Assembly: GCA_013822725.1 (NCBI GenBank)
Contig: PNKX01000006.1
Location: 125,549-189,548 of the forward strand
Length of the DNA: 64,000 nt
Direction of reading: 5' to 3'
From: Pirellula sp.
Lineage (GTDB): Bacteria > Planctomycetota > Planctomycetia > Pirellulales > Lacipirellulaceae
Shown here: one piece after another, positions 56,582-64,000 of the stretch
Layout of the letters: every line of letters starts with the position of its first letter
How positions within the stretch are numbered: position 1 is the first letter of the stretch
Position numbers and translations under genes: made by a program
Notes under the pieces: model-generated
What the model was told of the DNA's origin: nothing
The model's database searches: none
What the model saw: only the letters and a program-made list of their open reading frames with translations

Positions 56582-57248
56582 GACGGCGATTTTTTATCTG
56601 CTGTTTGGTGTCGTCGTGGCCGTGGCGTATTACCTCCGCGGAGGTGCGACCTTCGAGTTGGTGGCGGCGACGTTTTTTTGGCCGTTCTATCTGCCGATGT
56701 TGCTGGCTACGGGAGAAGATGCGGGGGAGACGCTAAGCGGCAAGCCACCGGTCGGGAACGATTCGTTGGAGGAACGTGATGCGTTGGCGACGGCGATTGG
56801 GCAAGTGGAGGGAGAACTGGATGCGGCGCTGGAGGGGCTCGACGGGTGGGCCGAGGATGTGCTGAACTGCGAGGCGCGGCGGTTGGTCGAACTCCGTTCG
56901 GCGTGGCGGCTGCAGGCGGAGCGGATTCGGCAGCTGGATCGGCTGCTGGCCGAGCCGGCGACGCATGACGATCCGCTTGCCGCGGCGGCGGCCGACGTCG
57001 GGAAGGCGCGGCACAGCGAAGAGGTGCGGCGTGAGAATATTCGGCAGCTGGCGGCGCTGCGGAAGCAGCTGCATGGCGATTTGATCGGCACGCTCGCGTG
57101 GGTGCGCGAGTTGGTGACGATGATTCACTTGGCGAAGTTCAGCGGGGCGCCGGCGGCGCGGGCGGAGGAGCTTGTCGCGCAGATTGCGGCGGCGGTGCAG
57201 GGGTTGTCGGAGGTGAACGCTTGGCGGGAGGAGGAACTGGCGGTGTGA
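56568..57248 (+). CDS. Membrane-anchored coiled-coil partner of PspA
   Basis: 226 residues. The N-terminus has two hydrophobic segments, IETAIFYLLFGVVVAVAYYL and LVAATFFWPFYLPMLLATGE. The rest is a charged coiled coil, with LEERDALATAIGQVEGELDA, LQAERIRQLDRLLAEPATHD and NIRQLAALRKQLHGDLIGTL. The start ATG 56568 overlaps the pspA stop by 14 nt and has GGAGG upstream, so the two proteins are translationally coupled. No PspB/PspC motif is visible. I infer a membrane anchor or regulator for PspA. It does not resemble a known Psp partner that I can name. Confidence 0.7.
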   Translation: MLLIETAIFYLLFGVVVAVAYYLRGGATFELVAATFFWPFYLPMLLATGEDAGETLSGKPPVGNDSLEERDALATAIGQVEGELDAALEGLDGWAEDVLNCEARRLVELRSAWRLQAERIRQLDRLLAEPATHDDPLAAAAADVGKARHSEEVRRENIRQLAALRKQLHGDLIGTLAWVRELVTMIHLAKFSGAPAARAEELVAQIAAAVQGLSEVNAWREEELAV

Positions 57249-57249
57249 A

Positions 57250-57420
57250 GGATGCTTGATGCTTGTTGCTGGATACTGGATGGAGTGACGAATGGGCAGT
57301 GGGCAGCGAGGAGGGGACGGGTTGGTTGTGCACGGTCGGTACTTAAGTACTTCGTACGCCGTACATGAGTACGGAGGCCAGATCCGCCATCTAGCAACCA
57401 GCAACGAGCATCCAGATTCC
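57250..57420. repeat. Imperfect nested inverted repeat
   Basis: GGATGCT and GTTGCTGG near 57250-57275 face CCAGCAACGAGCATCC near 57398-57413. Inside lies a GTACTTAAGTACTTCGTACG / CGTACATGAGTACGG palindromic cluster (57338-57377). It separates convergent genes. No T-run terminator is evident. Confidence 0.55.
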
Positions 57421-57424
57421 AACA

Positions 57425-59188
57425 TCACCTCTTCTTCACCTGTCGCCAGTATTTCCATCCCGGCAGGGCGAAGCACGCCGCCGAGACAATGCCGAAGAGG
57501 GTGAGGCCGAGGTTCGGCATGAAGGTTTGTACTTGGAGCCAGGCCATGGCGATGCCGGTGAGGCACAGTACGGCGGCGTGGATGTAGAAGCGGCCGGAGA
57601 GCATCGCCGCTTTCATCAAAAACACGGCGCCGCTGACGGGGCCGAGGACTGGCGATAGCGTGAGCACGGCGAGGCCGAGTTGCCATTCGATGATGTACAT
57701 CGACGTGTCGATGATCATGCTGCCGGCCCAGATGTGGGCGATCTGGCGTTCGACGAACGTGATCGGCCCGCTGCGGTGGCGGAGATTCCAGAAGATCGCG
57801 GCCCAGCTTCCCAGGCCGATCGTCCAGAGGCCGATGTAGGGCCAGCGCGAGGTGACGCCGGCGAGTTGGAAGCCGTTCGTGACGAGGCAGAGGACCAGGA
57901 GCACCGCGGCGTGGAGCATCCAGAGGAGGCCCCAGTTTTCGAGGATGCTCACATGATGCGTTTCGCGGAACGCGCGGGTGACGATGCCGGAGAAGCGGCC
58001 TGAGCGTGCGGAGATTGGTTCGTTCGCGAGATAAGCGTCGAGGTCGTCGGCCAGGTCGTCGGCGGTGGCGTAACGGAGTTCAATCGGCTTCTGCAAACAT
58101 TTCATCGCGATCATTTCGAGATCGCGATCGACGCGCGGGTTGAGGAGCTGCGGCGGCGCCGGTTCTTGTTCGAGTACGAGCAGCACCGTGTCGACTGGCG
58201 TGGCGCCCTGGAACGGCGGCCGGCCAGTGAGCGTCGCGTAGAGAATGGCGCCGAGGCTGTAGACGTCCGACGCCGGGCCGATCGAGCCGCGGCTGCCGGC
58301 GGCTTGTTCAGGGCTCATGTAGCCCGGCGTGCCGATGATGGCGCCCGTTTGAGTGAGCTGCGCAGCGTCGGCAATCGCGGCCGCGTCGTCGCTGTCGGGC
58401 GTGAGCCGTTTGGCGAGACCGAAGTCGCTCACATAGGGCTCGCCGTTTTCGTCGATCAACACGTTCGACGGTTTGAGATCGCGATGGAGGACGCCTTGTT
58501 GGTGGGCGGCGGCGATCGCACGAGCGATGGGGGCGAGGAGTCGGGCCGCTTCGCGTCCTGGCAGTGGGCCGTCGGCGACGCGGCTGGCGAGCGTGTGGCC
58601 TTCGACGTAACGCATCGTGAAGAATGGCAGATCGCCCTGTTGGCCGACTTCGTAGACCGGGACGATGCTGGGGTGGTTGAGCCGGGCGGCGGTCTCCGCT
58701 TCGCCGCGAAAGCGGGCGAGGTCGGCGAGGCTGGCCGTCGCGCCGCGGAGGATGATCTTCAGCGCGACGATGCGGTCGAGGCTGAGTTGCCGCGCGCGGT
58801 AGACGACCCCCATGCCGCCGCGGCCGAGTTCTTCGAGGAGTTCGTAGTCACCGAAGTCGCGGTCGGGGAGGGGGGTGAGTCGAGGATCGCGCTTGTTGGC
58901 GGCGGCGAGCGCTGCGGCTGGCTGGCGTGCGCGGCCGTCATGCCATTGTTGCGTGACTTCGGACTCGCTCTGGAACTCCTCGGCGAGGGCGGCGATGGCC
59001 CAGAGTTCGCGCAACTCGGCAGCGAGATCGGGGTGGCGCGCGGCGATGAGTGCTACGTCGATCGTTTCGCCGCGACGTTTGGCGGCTAGTAGTTCTTCCA
59101 GCAGCGCCGCTATCCGCTCTTCGTGATCGCTGGCTTGATGAGGGCCGTTGGCTTTGTCGGCGGACGAGCTTTCGAGAGGTTGAGCCAT
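57425..59188 (-). CDS. Ser/Thr protein kinase with C-terminal membrane domain
   Basis: 587 residues. A soluble N-terminus of about 110 residues (LLEELLAAKRRGETIDVALI) precedes the Hanks-type kinase domain at about 115-385: ELLEELGRGGMGVVYRARQL (glycine loop), ALKIIL (VAIK-like lysine), AARLNHPSIVPVYEVG, LHRDLKPSNVLID (catalytic loop), VSDFGLAKRL (DFG) and GTPGYMSPEQAAG. All catalytic residues are present. The remaining 180 residues hold six transmembrane helices (WGLLWMLHAAVLLVLCLVTN, WPYIGLWTIGLGSWAAIFWN). The gene starts 38 nt after the ECF sigma gene ends. ECF-kinase pairs are typical of planctomycetes; the kinase probably controls the sigma factor or shares its signal. ATG 59188 is preferred over GTG 59203. 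Confidence 0.9.
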   Translation of the reverse strand: MAQPLESSSADKANGPHQASDHEERIAALLEELLAAKRRGETIDVALIAARHPDLAAELRELWAIAALAEEFQSESEVTQQWHDGRARQPAAALAAANKRDPRLTPLPDRDFGDYELLEELGRGGMGVVYRARQLSLDRIVALKIILRGATASLADLARFRGEAETAARLNHPSIVPVYEVGQQGDLPFFTMRYVEGHTLASRVADGPLPGREAARLLAPIARAIAAAHQQGVLHRDLKPSNVLIDENGEPYVSDFGLAKRLTPDSDDAAAIADAAQLTQTGAIIGTPGYMSPEQAAGSRGSIGPASDVYSLGAILYATLTGRPPFQGATPVDTVLLVLEQEPAPPQLLNPRVDRDLEMIAMKCLQKPIELRYATADDLADDLDAYLANEPISARSGRFSGIVTRAFRETHHVSILENWGLLWMLHAAVLLVLCLVTNGFQLAGVTSRWPYIGLWTIGLGSWAAIFWNLRHRSGPITFVERQIAHIWAGSMIIDTSMYIIEWQLGLAVLTLSPVLGPVSGAVFLMKAAMLSGRFYIHAAVLCLTGIAMAWLQVQTFMPNLGLTLFGIVSAACFALPGWKYWRQVKKR

Positions 59189-59226
59189 TGGTGCTTCGTC
59201 CACCGGCGGAGCCGGATGGCTTTTAT

Positions 59227-59838
59227 TTACAACTCGACGTCGCCAAGGACCGATTTTAGCTGTCGCAGTGCGCGCAAGTAGCGCATCGCCGCCGCTGGTT
59301 GGCTCAGGCCCAACACTTCGGCGACTTCGCTGTTAGTTAGTTGCTCGGCATGCCGCATGAAGATGATCTCGCGATCGGGTTCGCTCAGCGTTTCCACTGC
59401 CGAATTGAACCGCTCGGCGAACTCTTGCCGCAGCAGCGCTTCGGCTGGCGTCAGTTCCTCGTCGCGTACCAACGCCGCCGGCGGGATGAAGTCGCTTCCC
59501 TCGCCGCCGACCGATTGTTCGTTGGCGACGCTCCGCTTGTCGGCCAGCTGCCGGCGATAAACGTCGTTGAGCCGATCGCGGGCGATCTGCCTCAGCCACG
59601 CGTGGAACGGCATCCGCGGATCGCGGACGTATTCGGCCATCCGCTTGCTCGCCGTGAGAAGCGTTTCTTGAACGACGTCACTCGCATCGACCCGCCGCGC
59701 CACGGCTCGATTGAGCCGCCCGCGGACCATTCGTTCGAGCGACTGGCGATGGCGTTCCATCAACCGATCGACGGCGTCGCGATCGCCCTCGCGGGCGTTG
59801 AGGAGGAGCTCTTCAGTTTCAGCGGCGTTAGGCCACAT
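59227..59838 (-). CDS. ECF-type RNA polymerase sigma factor
   Basis: 203 residues, typical ECF length. Region 2: LMERHRQSLERMVRGRLNRA and RRVDASDVVQETLLTASKRM, then PFHAWLRQIARDRLNDVYRR. A linker of about 40 residues (QSVGGEGSDFIPPAALVRDE) follows, longer than usual, then region 4: AVETLSEPDREIIFMRHAEQ and LTNSEVAEVLGLSQPAAAMR. No transmembrane anti-sigma gene is present; the neighbouring kinase fits the planctomycete ECF group that is controlled by protein kinases. It precedes the kinase by 38 nt on the same strand. Target promoters are unknown. Confidence 0.88.
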   Translation of the reverse strand: MWPNAAETEELLLNAREGDRDAVDRLMERHRQSLERMVRGRLNRAVARRVDASDVVQETLLTASKRMAEYVRDPRMPFHAWLRQIARDRLNDVYRRQLADKRSVANEQSVGGEGSDFIPPAALVRDEELTPAEALLRQEFAERFNSAVETLSEPDREIIFMRHAEQLTNSEVAEVLGLSQPAAAMRYLRALRQLKSVLGDVEL

Positions 59839-59997
59839 GGGTGCCGTGTGACTTTAGGGAATGCGTTGGGACGACTCGTGCATTCTAAACTAAAACGTAG
59901 CACCTGATGAGAACGGTCGGCGCAGTCCTCATGTACATAGTACTCAGTACCGTGTGCCCGTCGCACGATGCCGCGCCGATCAGGCCTGGGCCGCATT

Positions 59998-60816
59998 TCA
60001 CGCCGATTGGGTGAGTTCCAGCACCACGCCGGCCAAATGCCGGTTCGTCGCCACGGCGTTGCCGGTATGCACCGACGGCAGGCCCTTCCAATCGGAATAA
60101 TGCCCGCCGGCGCCTTCAATCACCGGCTTCAGCGCCGCCGCGTCCCAAAGGCTGATAAACAGGTCGACCATCACGTCGGCGCGGCCGGTGGCGACCAGGA
60201 GGAAGCCGTAGGCGTCGCCCCAGGTGCGGGTGAGGCGGGAGTGCTTTTCGAGATGGTTGTAGACGCCGCGGATGACCTGATTGCCTTGGCGGTCGAACTT
60301 GCTCACCTCGGTGGTGACGAACGTCGCCTCGGCGAGTTGGCCGGTGGTGGAGACGCGCGACTCGACCGGCTCGCTATCGCCGACGGCGAACCACGTCTTC
60401 CCGCCGACGGCGGCGTAGACGATCTCGCCGGTGGCGGGGGCGTAGATGACGCCGATGAGCGGTTGGTCGTCCTTCATCACGGCGACGAGCGTCGTGTAGA
60501 GGGGGATGCCACTGATGAAACTCTTCGTGCCGTCGATTGGATCGAGGACCCAGCGGTAGGGGGAGGTGCCGGGCTGCTCGCCGAATTCCTCGCCGAGGAT
60601 GGCGTCGTCGGGGAAGCGGGCCGAGATCTGCTCGCGGAGGTGGGTCTCCGAGGCGCGGTCGGCGGCGGTGACGGGGGAACCGTCGCCTTTTCGCTCGACG
60701 CCGAGGCCCGCCTGGCGGAACCATTGGAGGGTGATGGCGCCGGCCTCTTTGGCGGCGGCGACGGCGAGTTGGAGGCGGGCTTGGACGTGGGGATCGTCGG
60801 CGGGTGTGTGCGTCAT
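59998..60816 (-). CDS. hisN: Inositol monophosphatase family, probably histidinol-phosphatase
   Basis: 272 residues. Family motifs in order: GDGSPVTAADRASETHLREQ, ILGEEFGEQPGTS (GEE metal ligand), WVLDPIDGTKSFISGIPLYT (DPIDGT, two aspartates), and VMVDLFISLWDAAALKPVIE with the WDxAA motif, then GAGGHYSDWKG. All metal ligands are present, so it should be an active Mg-dependent phosphatase. IMPase-type histidinol-phosphatases (HisN) share WD and DLFISLWD-like sequence; inositol-1-phosphatase is the alternative. The last step before histidinol in histidine synthesis would be its role if HisN. No other his genes are in the window. Confidence 0.75.
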   Translation of the reverse strand: MTHTPADDPHVQARLQLAVAAAKEAGAITLQWFRQAGLGVERKGDGSPVTAADRASETHLREQISARFPDDAILGEEFGEQPGTSPYRWVLDPIDGTKSFISGIPLYTTLVAVMKDDQPLIGVIYAPATGEIVYAAVGGKTWFAVGDSEPVESRVSTTGQLAEATFVTTEVSKFDRQGNQVIRGVYNHLEKHSRLTRTWGDAYGFLLVATGRADVMVDLFISLWDAAALKPVIEGAGGHYSDWKGLPSVHTGNAVATNRHLAGVVLELTQSA

Positions 60817-60831
60817 AGATGACAGGCTACT

Positions 60832-60887
60832 AAAGTCCCTGCGGAGCGCCGAGAGGAACTCTCGGCGGTCTGCCGCAGGGACTTTTT
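60832..60887. repeat. Double-hairpin palindrome
   Basis: A 13-bp outer stem (AAAGTCCCTGCGG / CCGCAGGGACTTT) encloses an 8-bp inner hairpin (GCCGAGAG-GAA-CTCTCGGC). T5 follows on the plus strand. It lies 16 bp upstream of the phosphatase start, between it and the family A repeat. Confidence 0.75.
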
Positions 60888-60989
60888 CGCTGAGGGGCTC
60901 GTCGCGAATTGGACCCCCGTCAGTTTTCGCGACTTTTGCCCCGAAATCGAACGATGCTTTCGCTAGTCACTAGTAGTACACAGCGTTTT

Positions 60990-61075
60990 CAGCCCCGGGC
61001 TCCGCCCGGGGGTAGCACCACGTTGGACGTCGTCGACCGGAATGGTGGCCGACCCCCTGGCGGAGCCAGGGGCTG
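60990..61075. repeat. Family A palindromic intergenic repeat, copy 5
   Basis: 86 bp from CAGCCCCGGGCTCCGCCCGG to CCCCCTGGCGGAGCCAGGGG plus CTG, with GACGTCGTCGACCGGAATGG in the middle. It lies 11 bp after the stop of the PEP-CTERM gene. Confidence 0.85.
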
Positions 61076-61086
61076 CAAGGCTCGCG

Positions 61087-62241
61087 CTAACTGCGTTTGC
61101 GGATGGCGGCGCCAGCGAGCAGGGCGATCGCGGCGAGGGTCGCGGCGGCCGGCTCGGGGATGGCGGAGATCGGCGGCGGAGTGGCGCCAGCGCCGAAGTT
61201 CGTCTGCCAGGCGGCGAGGTCGAGGTCATTGACCGCGGCGTTGCCGTCGGCGTCACCCTGTTCGTTGGTGGCGCCTTCAGCGAGGCCGAGATTCTGCTGC
61301 CAAACCAGGAAATCGGCTCCGTCGACCAGCCCGTCGCCGTTGAAATCGGCGTCAGTCGTCGGCGGGGCGGGCTCGATGCTGTAGGTGATTGGCGTGCTCA
61401 ACTTGAAGCCCTTAAGCGACCAGGAACCAGCGTTCGTGGTCAGCGTCAGCGGAACATCGCCGCCGGCGGGAGCGAACGGGGCGCCGAGATTGTTATCGAT
61501 GATCAAGTTGTTGGCGACGCTTCCGGTCGACTGGCCGAATCCCCAAGTATTGGTTCCGTCGGACAACGTGGCGCCGGCCGACGCCTCGACGAAGTTGTTC
61601 GAACGGAACGCACTAAACTGCGTCGCGCCGACGGTTCCGGGCGTGAAGATGAAGGCCTCCGTCGGCGTGCCGGCCCACTCCGGAGCGCCCCTGGTGATCG
61701 CGCTGATCTGCAAGATTTCGCCGGCGTCGAGCGTGCCGTAGTTCTGGGAGGCGTCGCTGGCGATCGCCAGACCGTTGCCGGTGTTGCCGGTGAACGTGAC
61801 CAGATTGTTGCCGTTCGCCGCCGTGATGGTGAACGAGACGTCGTAGCTGAGAGTGATGCCTGCGGGGACGTTATTACCGTTGAGCCAGTCGTCGGCGGTG
61901 CCTGGCGTGAGGTCGACGCCGGCTGCGTTTGCGTTGCCGGCGATCGTCACGCGGCCACTGACCGTCGTGCTCGGGCCGATGGGCGAATCGACGGTGCTGT
62001 TAGGAGTCCTGATCGAGCCATGCAGCCCGGCGGAGGGGCCGGTGACGTACTGCGTTCCGTTGGTTGAGTGGACTGTGCCTGTGAAGAAGGGCGAACCGGG
62101 AGTCACGTCGCCGAATTGATCGTGGCTATGGTTGGTGAACCCGACGCCCGTAATCTCCACCGCGTCGGCGGTAAGGCCGAAACCGGCGAAGGCGGCGGCA
62201 AGCAACGGGGTTTTCAGTGCCTGGGAGAACTTGCGAATCAT
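61087..62241 (-). CDS. PEP-CTERM protein with dockerin-like repeats
   Basis: 384 residues. Signal peptide TPLLAAAFAGFGLTADAV. The mature domain is beta-rich with no named fold: VEITGVGFTNHSHDQFGDV, STVDSPIGPSTTVSGRVTIA and LVTFTGNTGNGLAIASDASQ. Two calcium-binding repeats follow near 305-360, DADFNGDGLVDGADFLVWQQ and GDADGNAAVNDLDLAAWQTN. The sorting signal is ISAIPEPAAATLAAIALLAG with basic RKRS end. The protein should be exported and processed by an exosortase. It lies downstream of the DUF1559 gene (72 bp) on the same strand. The repeat after its stop may act in 3' end formation. Confidence 0.87.
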   Translation of the reverse strand: MIRKFSQALKTPLLAAAFAGFGLTADAVEITGVGFTNHSHDQFGDVTPGSPFFTGTVHSTNGTQYVTGPSAGLHGSIRTPNSTVDSPIGPSTTVSGRVTIAGNANAAGVDLTPGTADDWLNGNNVPAGITLSYDVSFTITAANGNNLVTFTGNTGNGLAIASDASQNYGTLDAGEILQISAITRGAPEWAGTPTEAFIFTPGTVGATQFSAFRSNNFVEASAGATLSDGTNTWGFGQSTGSVANNLIIDNNLGAPFAPAGGDVPLTLTTNAGSWSLKGFKLSTPITYSIEPAPPTTDADFNGDGLVDGADFLVWQQNLGLAEGATNEQGDADGNAAVNDLDLAAWQTNFGAGATPPPISAIPEPAAATLAAIALLAGAAIRKRS

Positions 62242-62313
62242 GGTGGCGTGTCCGTGGGTGACTTGGGGTGATGAATAGTTGAAGGCGTATTTTTAACAGG
62301 ACGTCAATTACTG

Positions 62314-63372
62314 TTACTGTCCGTTGCCTTCGGGATCGACTTCTGAGAGGGGCGGATCGTCGCCGGCGATCGTGCTTTGCGAGCGCCAGACGGTTAGATC
62401 GACGTCGTTGCTGACGAACTCGGAGGAGCCGTCGCACTTCGAGACGCTGACGCCGCCGGGGTGAGCGCTGCGTGCAGCTAATACGAATTGGGCTTCAGCG
62501 CCTTGTTTCCGCTTGCAGGGAGCTAGGTGGTTGTTGTTCTCCGTGCAAACGGTGACGTCGGGCGACGATGAGTTTGGCGCCATGCGCGTCGTAATCTGAT
62601 AAGAACCAGAGGTGAACATCCAAACGCGTGAGCGCCGGTCGTTGTTGGTATCTTCCTCGGAAGGAACTTGACGCATCTCAAACTGCAAATAAGCGTTGCT
62701 GAGACCATCGCTGATCTGTTTGTAGTTGACCTGCTGGCCGGAGTTGTCTTTGTCTTTATTGGCGGAGGCGTTCTTGCCGAAGCGCCAGAACTCTGCCTGG
62801 GCGGCGTCGGCGGACAGGCCTGGAGCCGCAATGCCTGGGTTGGCGTAGAACGGTCCGCGTCGTGCGACATTGTTGGCGAGCTGAGCGTACGTGCCGTAGC
62901 CGTAGTTGAAGCCGTAGCTCGATTTGCGATCTCCGCCTTTGTCTTGTCCGCCAACAAGATGAATTTGCGACTCGTCGCTGGGGCACGCCATGGAGGGCTC
63001 GGGCCGAGCGAGCAGTGGTAAGTTGGTAGCGTCTAGCGGCCCTGCATTAAAGTTGTAAGCCGCGCGGAGGGCTGATCCTTCCATGAAAGGGAGTAACTGC
63101 AGATAGAGTTGCGAGCGATGCTTCGGCTGATTTGGCTGCCGATTGATGTCGACCGGAAGGTAGCGAAACGCATCGTGATGCATCTGGTTGGCGAGGCCGA
63201 GTTGCTTGAAGTTGTTCAGGCACTGGCTGCGGCGCGCGGCCTCGCGGGCGGCCTGGACGGCCGGCAATAGCAGCGCCACCAGGACGCCGATGATGGCGAT
63301 GACGACGAGCAGTTCGACTAACGTAAAGCCGAGGGAGCGGCGGGGGCGCCAATGGCGCGGGACGGCGGGCAT
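62314..63372 (-). CDS. DUF1559 pseudopilin-like protein
   Basis: 352 residues. [20 protein letters not shown] is a type IV prepilin N-methylation site with the +5 glutamate (E in LVE) and a hydrophobic alpha-1 helix. Then [20 protein letters not shown], the DUF1559 hallmark, and a globular domain with the H-X9-DG-like C-terminal motif: [20 protein letters not shown]1559 proteins occur in tens to hundreds of copies in planctomycetes, are processed by prepilin peptidase and may form pseudopili. ATG 63372 has AGGA 8 nt upstream; the frame extending to 63492 is not needed. It precedes the PEP-CTERM gene and is likely cotranscribed with it. Confidence 0.92.
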   Translation of the reverse strand: MPAVPRHWRPRRSLGFTLVELLVVIAIIGVLVALLLPAVQAAREAARRSQCLNNFKQLGLANQMHHDAFRYLPVDINRQPNQPKHRSQLYLQLLPFMEGSALRAAYNFNAGPLDATNLPLLARPEPSMACPSDESQIHLVGGQDKGGDRKSSYGFNYGYGTYAQLANNVARRGPFYANPGIAAPGLSADAAQAEFWRFGKNASANKDKDNSGQQVNYKQISDGLSNAYLQFEMRQVPSEEDTNNDRRSRVWMFTSGSYQITTRMAPNSSSPDVTVCTENNNHLAPCKRKQGAEAQFVLAARSAHPGGVSVSKCDGSSEFVSNDVDLTVWRSQSTIAGDDPPLSEVDPEGNGQ

Positions 63373-63809
63373 GTTCTGTTCCTGCGTGGCGGTCGTCGGG
63401 CGTACCCGACTCCAAAGTCGCTGGACCTTAAAGCCAACGGCATGCCAAACGTGCAGGATATGCGGGAAGTCACGGCAAGCGGCTCGCCCCAACAGTAACC
63501 TGACGCCGCGTTATGAGGGAATTGGCCCTATTCACGACGCTTTGCATGAAAACGGATAAAGCGCCTGCGGCGGCGATTGCGTGAAGCCGCTAGATGCATG
63601 CTGGCGTCCGGCCCTAGGAAACGACAGAAACGCCCGCGCGTCGCCGTCAATGTTCACGGCTCGTCCGTTAATAGTCACGGACGTGCGGCGAATAGCACGG
63701 GCTGATCTAAAATCTGGTGAGCGGCTAGCTTATCTCGCGGAGAGCCCCGTCGAGACACTGGCTGGCGCCTCAGGGCGAAGTGAAACCCCGCTTAAAATTC
63801 CGGCCTGCG
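63373..63809. other. Gene-free region upstream of the DUF1559 gene
   Basis: 437 bp with no credible gene; short frames have no family features. It should hold the promoter of the DUF1559/PEP-CTERM pair. I did not find a -24/-12 match. Confidence 0.55.
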
Positions 63810-64000
63810 CTAGCTGAAAATTTCTTGAGCCACGCGACCCCCCACGTCGGTCAGCCGGAAGTCGCGGCCAGCGTAGTTGTACGTGAGCCGTTCGTGGTCG
63901 AGCCCCATCAGAGCGAGCAGCGTCGCGTGCAGATCCATCGTGTGCATCCGACCTTCGACGGCGTGGCGCCCAAACTCATCGGTGGCGCCGTGGGTGTAGC
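63810..64000 (-). CDS. DUF1501 family protein, C-terminal part (partial)
   Basis: The minus-strand frame enters from the right edge and ends at TAG 63812-63810, giving about 62 residues. [20 protein letters not shown] then [20 protein letters not shown] and [16 protein letters not shown] match the end of DUF1501 proteins, where D-LHAT-L-L-GLDH-LTY is the closing motif also seen in the gene at 9232-10701 ([20 protein letters not shown]). The remainder lies outside the window. In planctomycetes a PSD1 gene usually lies upstream of such genes. Confidence 0.85.
   Translation of the reverse strand, partial: YTHGATDEFGRHAVEGRMHTMDLHATLLALMGLDHERLTYNYAGRDFRLTDVGGRVAQEIFS

Overview
The window looks like chromosomal DNA of a planctomycete, most likely order Pirellulales. 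It is GC-rich and carries families typical of that phylum: DUF1501 proteins, a PSD1/DUF1549/DUF1553 cytochrome protein, a PVC-type haem dehydrogenase, a DUF1559 pseudopilin-like protein, a DUF1080 protein, three PEP-CTERM proteins (two with dockerin-like calcium repeats), a GH43 protein with a LEPR-type N-terminus, and a Ser/Thr kinase next to an ECF sigma factor. I see no rRNA, tRNA, CRISPR array, transposase or prophage.

Layout. 1-7600: tail of an NtrC-type sigma-54 activator, then two minus-strand operons of small membrane or envelope stress proteins (CsbD, DUF883, YqjE/DUF1469, DUF1328, a coiled-coil lipoprotein), a BON protein, an AI-2E/PerM-type permease and an Hpt protein. 7.7-19 kb: TPR lipoprotein, DUF1501 and PSD1 genes, PVC dehydrogenase and a ceramidase-like hydrolase. 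19-25 kb: small lipoproteins, an LRR membrane protein, phosphatase, thioredoxin-like and 2H phosphoesterase proteins. 25-35 kb: DUF2383 protein, two-component pair, MDR dehydrogenase, ion channel, PEP-CTERM protein, divergent SDR/TetR pair. 35-45.7 kb: DUF1080 protein, HrpB helicase, DUF4105/Lnb-like protein, DUF2892, HdeD, phosphatase and CLC exchanger. 45.7-51 kb: secreted GH43, LamG/PEP-CTERM and beta-propeller-like proteins. 51.7-59.9 kb: P-loop/pentapeptide-repeat protein, two membrane proteins, PspA with an overlapping coiled-coil gene, and the kinase/ECF pair. 60-64 kb: inositol-phosphatase-family enzyme, PEP-CTERM, DUF1559 and a partial DUF1501 gene.

The most interesting signal is regulatory. 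Good matches to the sigma-54 -24/-12 consensus (GG-N10-GC inside TGGCACG-N4-TTGCW) lie upstream of both CsbD-containing operons, the DUF2892 gene and the DUF2383 gene. Weaker matches precede the Hpt gene and a candidate small RNA that ends in a 12-bp stem plus T6. Together with the NtrC-type regulator at the edge, this suggests a sigma-54 envelope-stress regulon. The second theme is a high density of dispersed palindromic intergenic repeats of several families, some nested inside one another; one family has five copies here, three of them exactly 86 bp.
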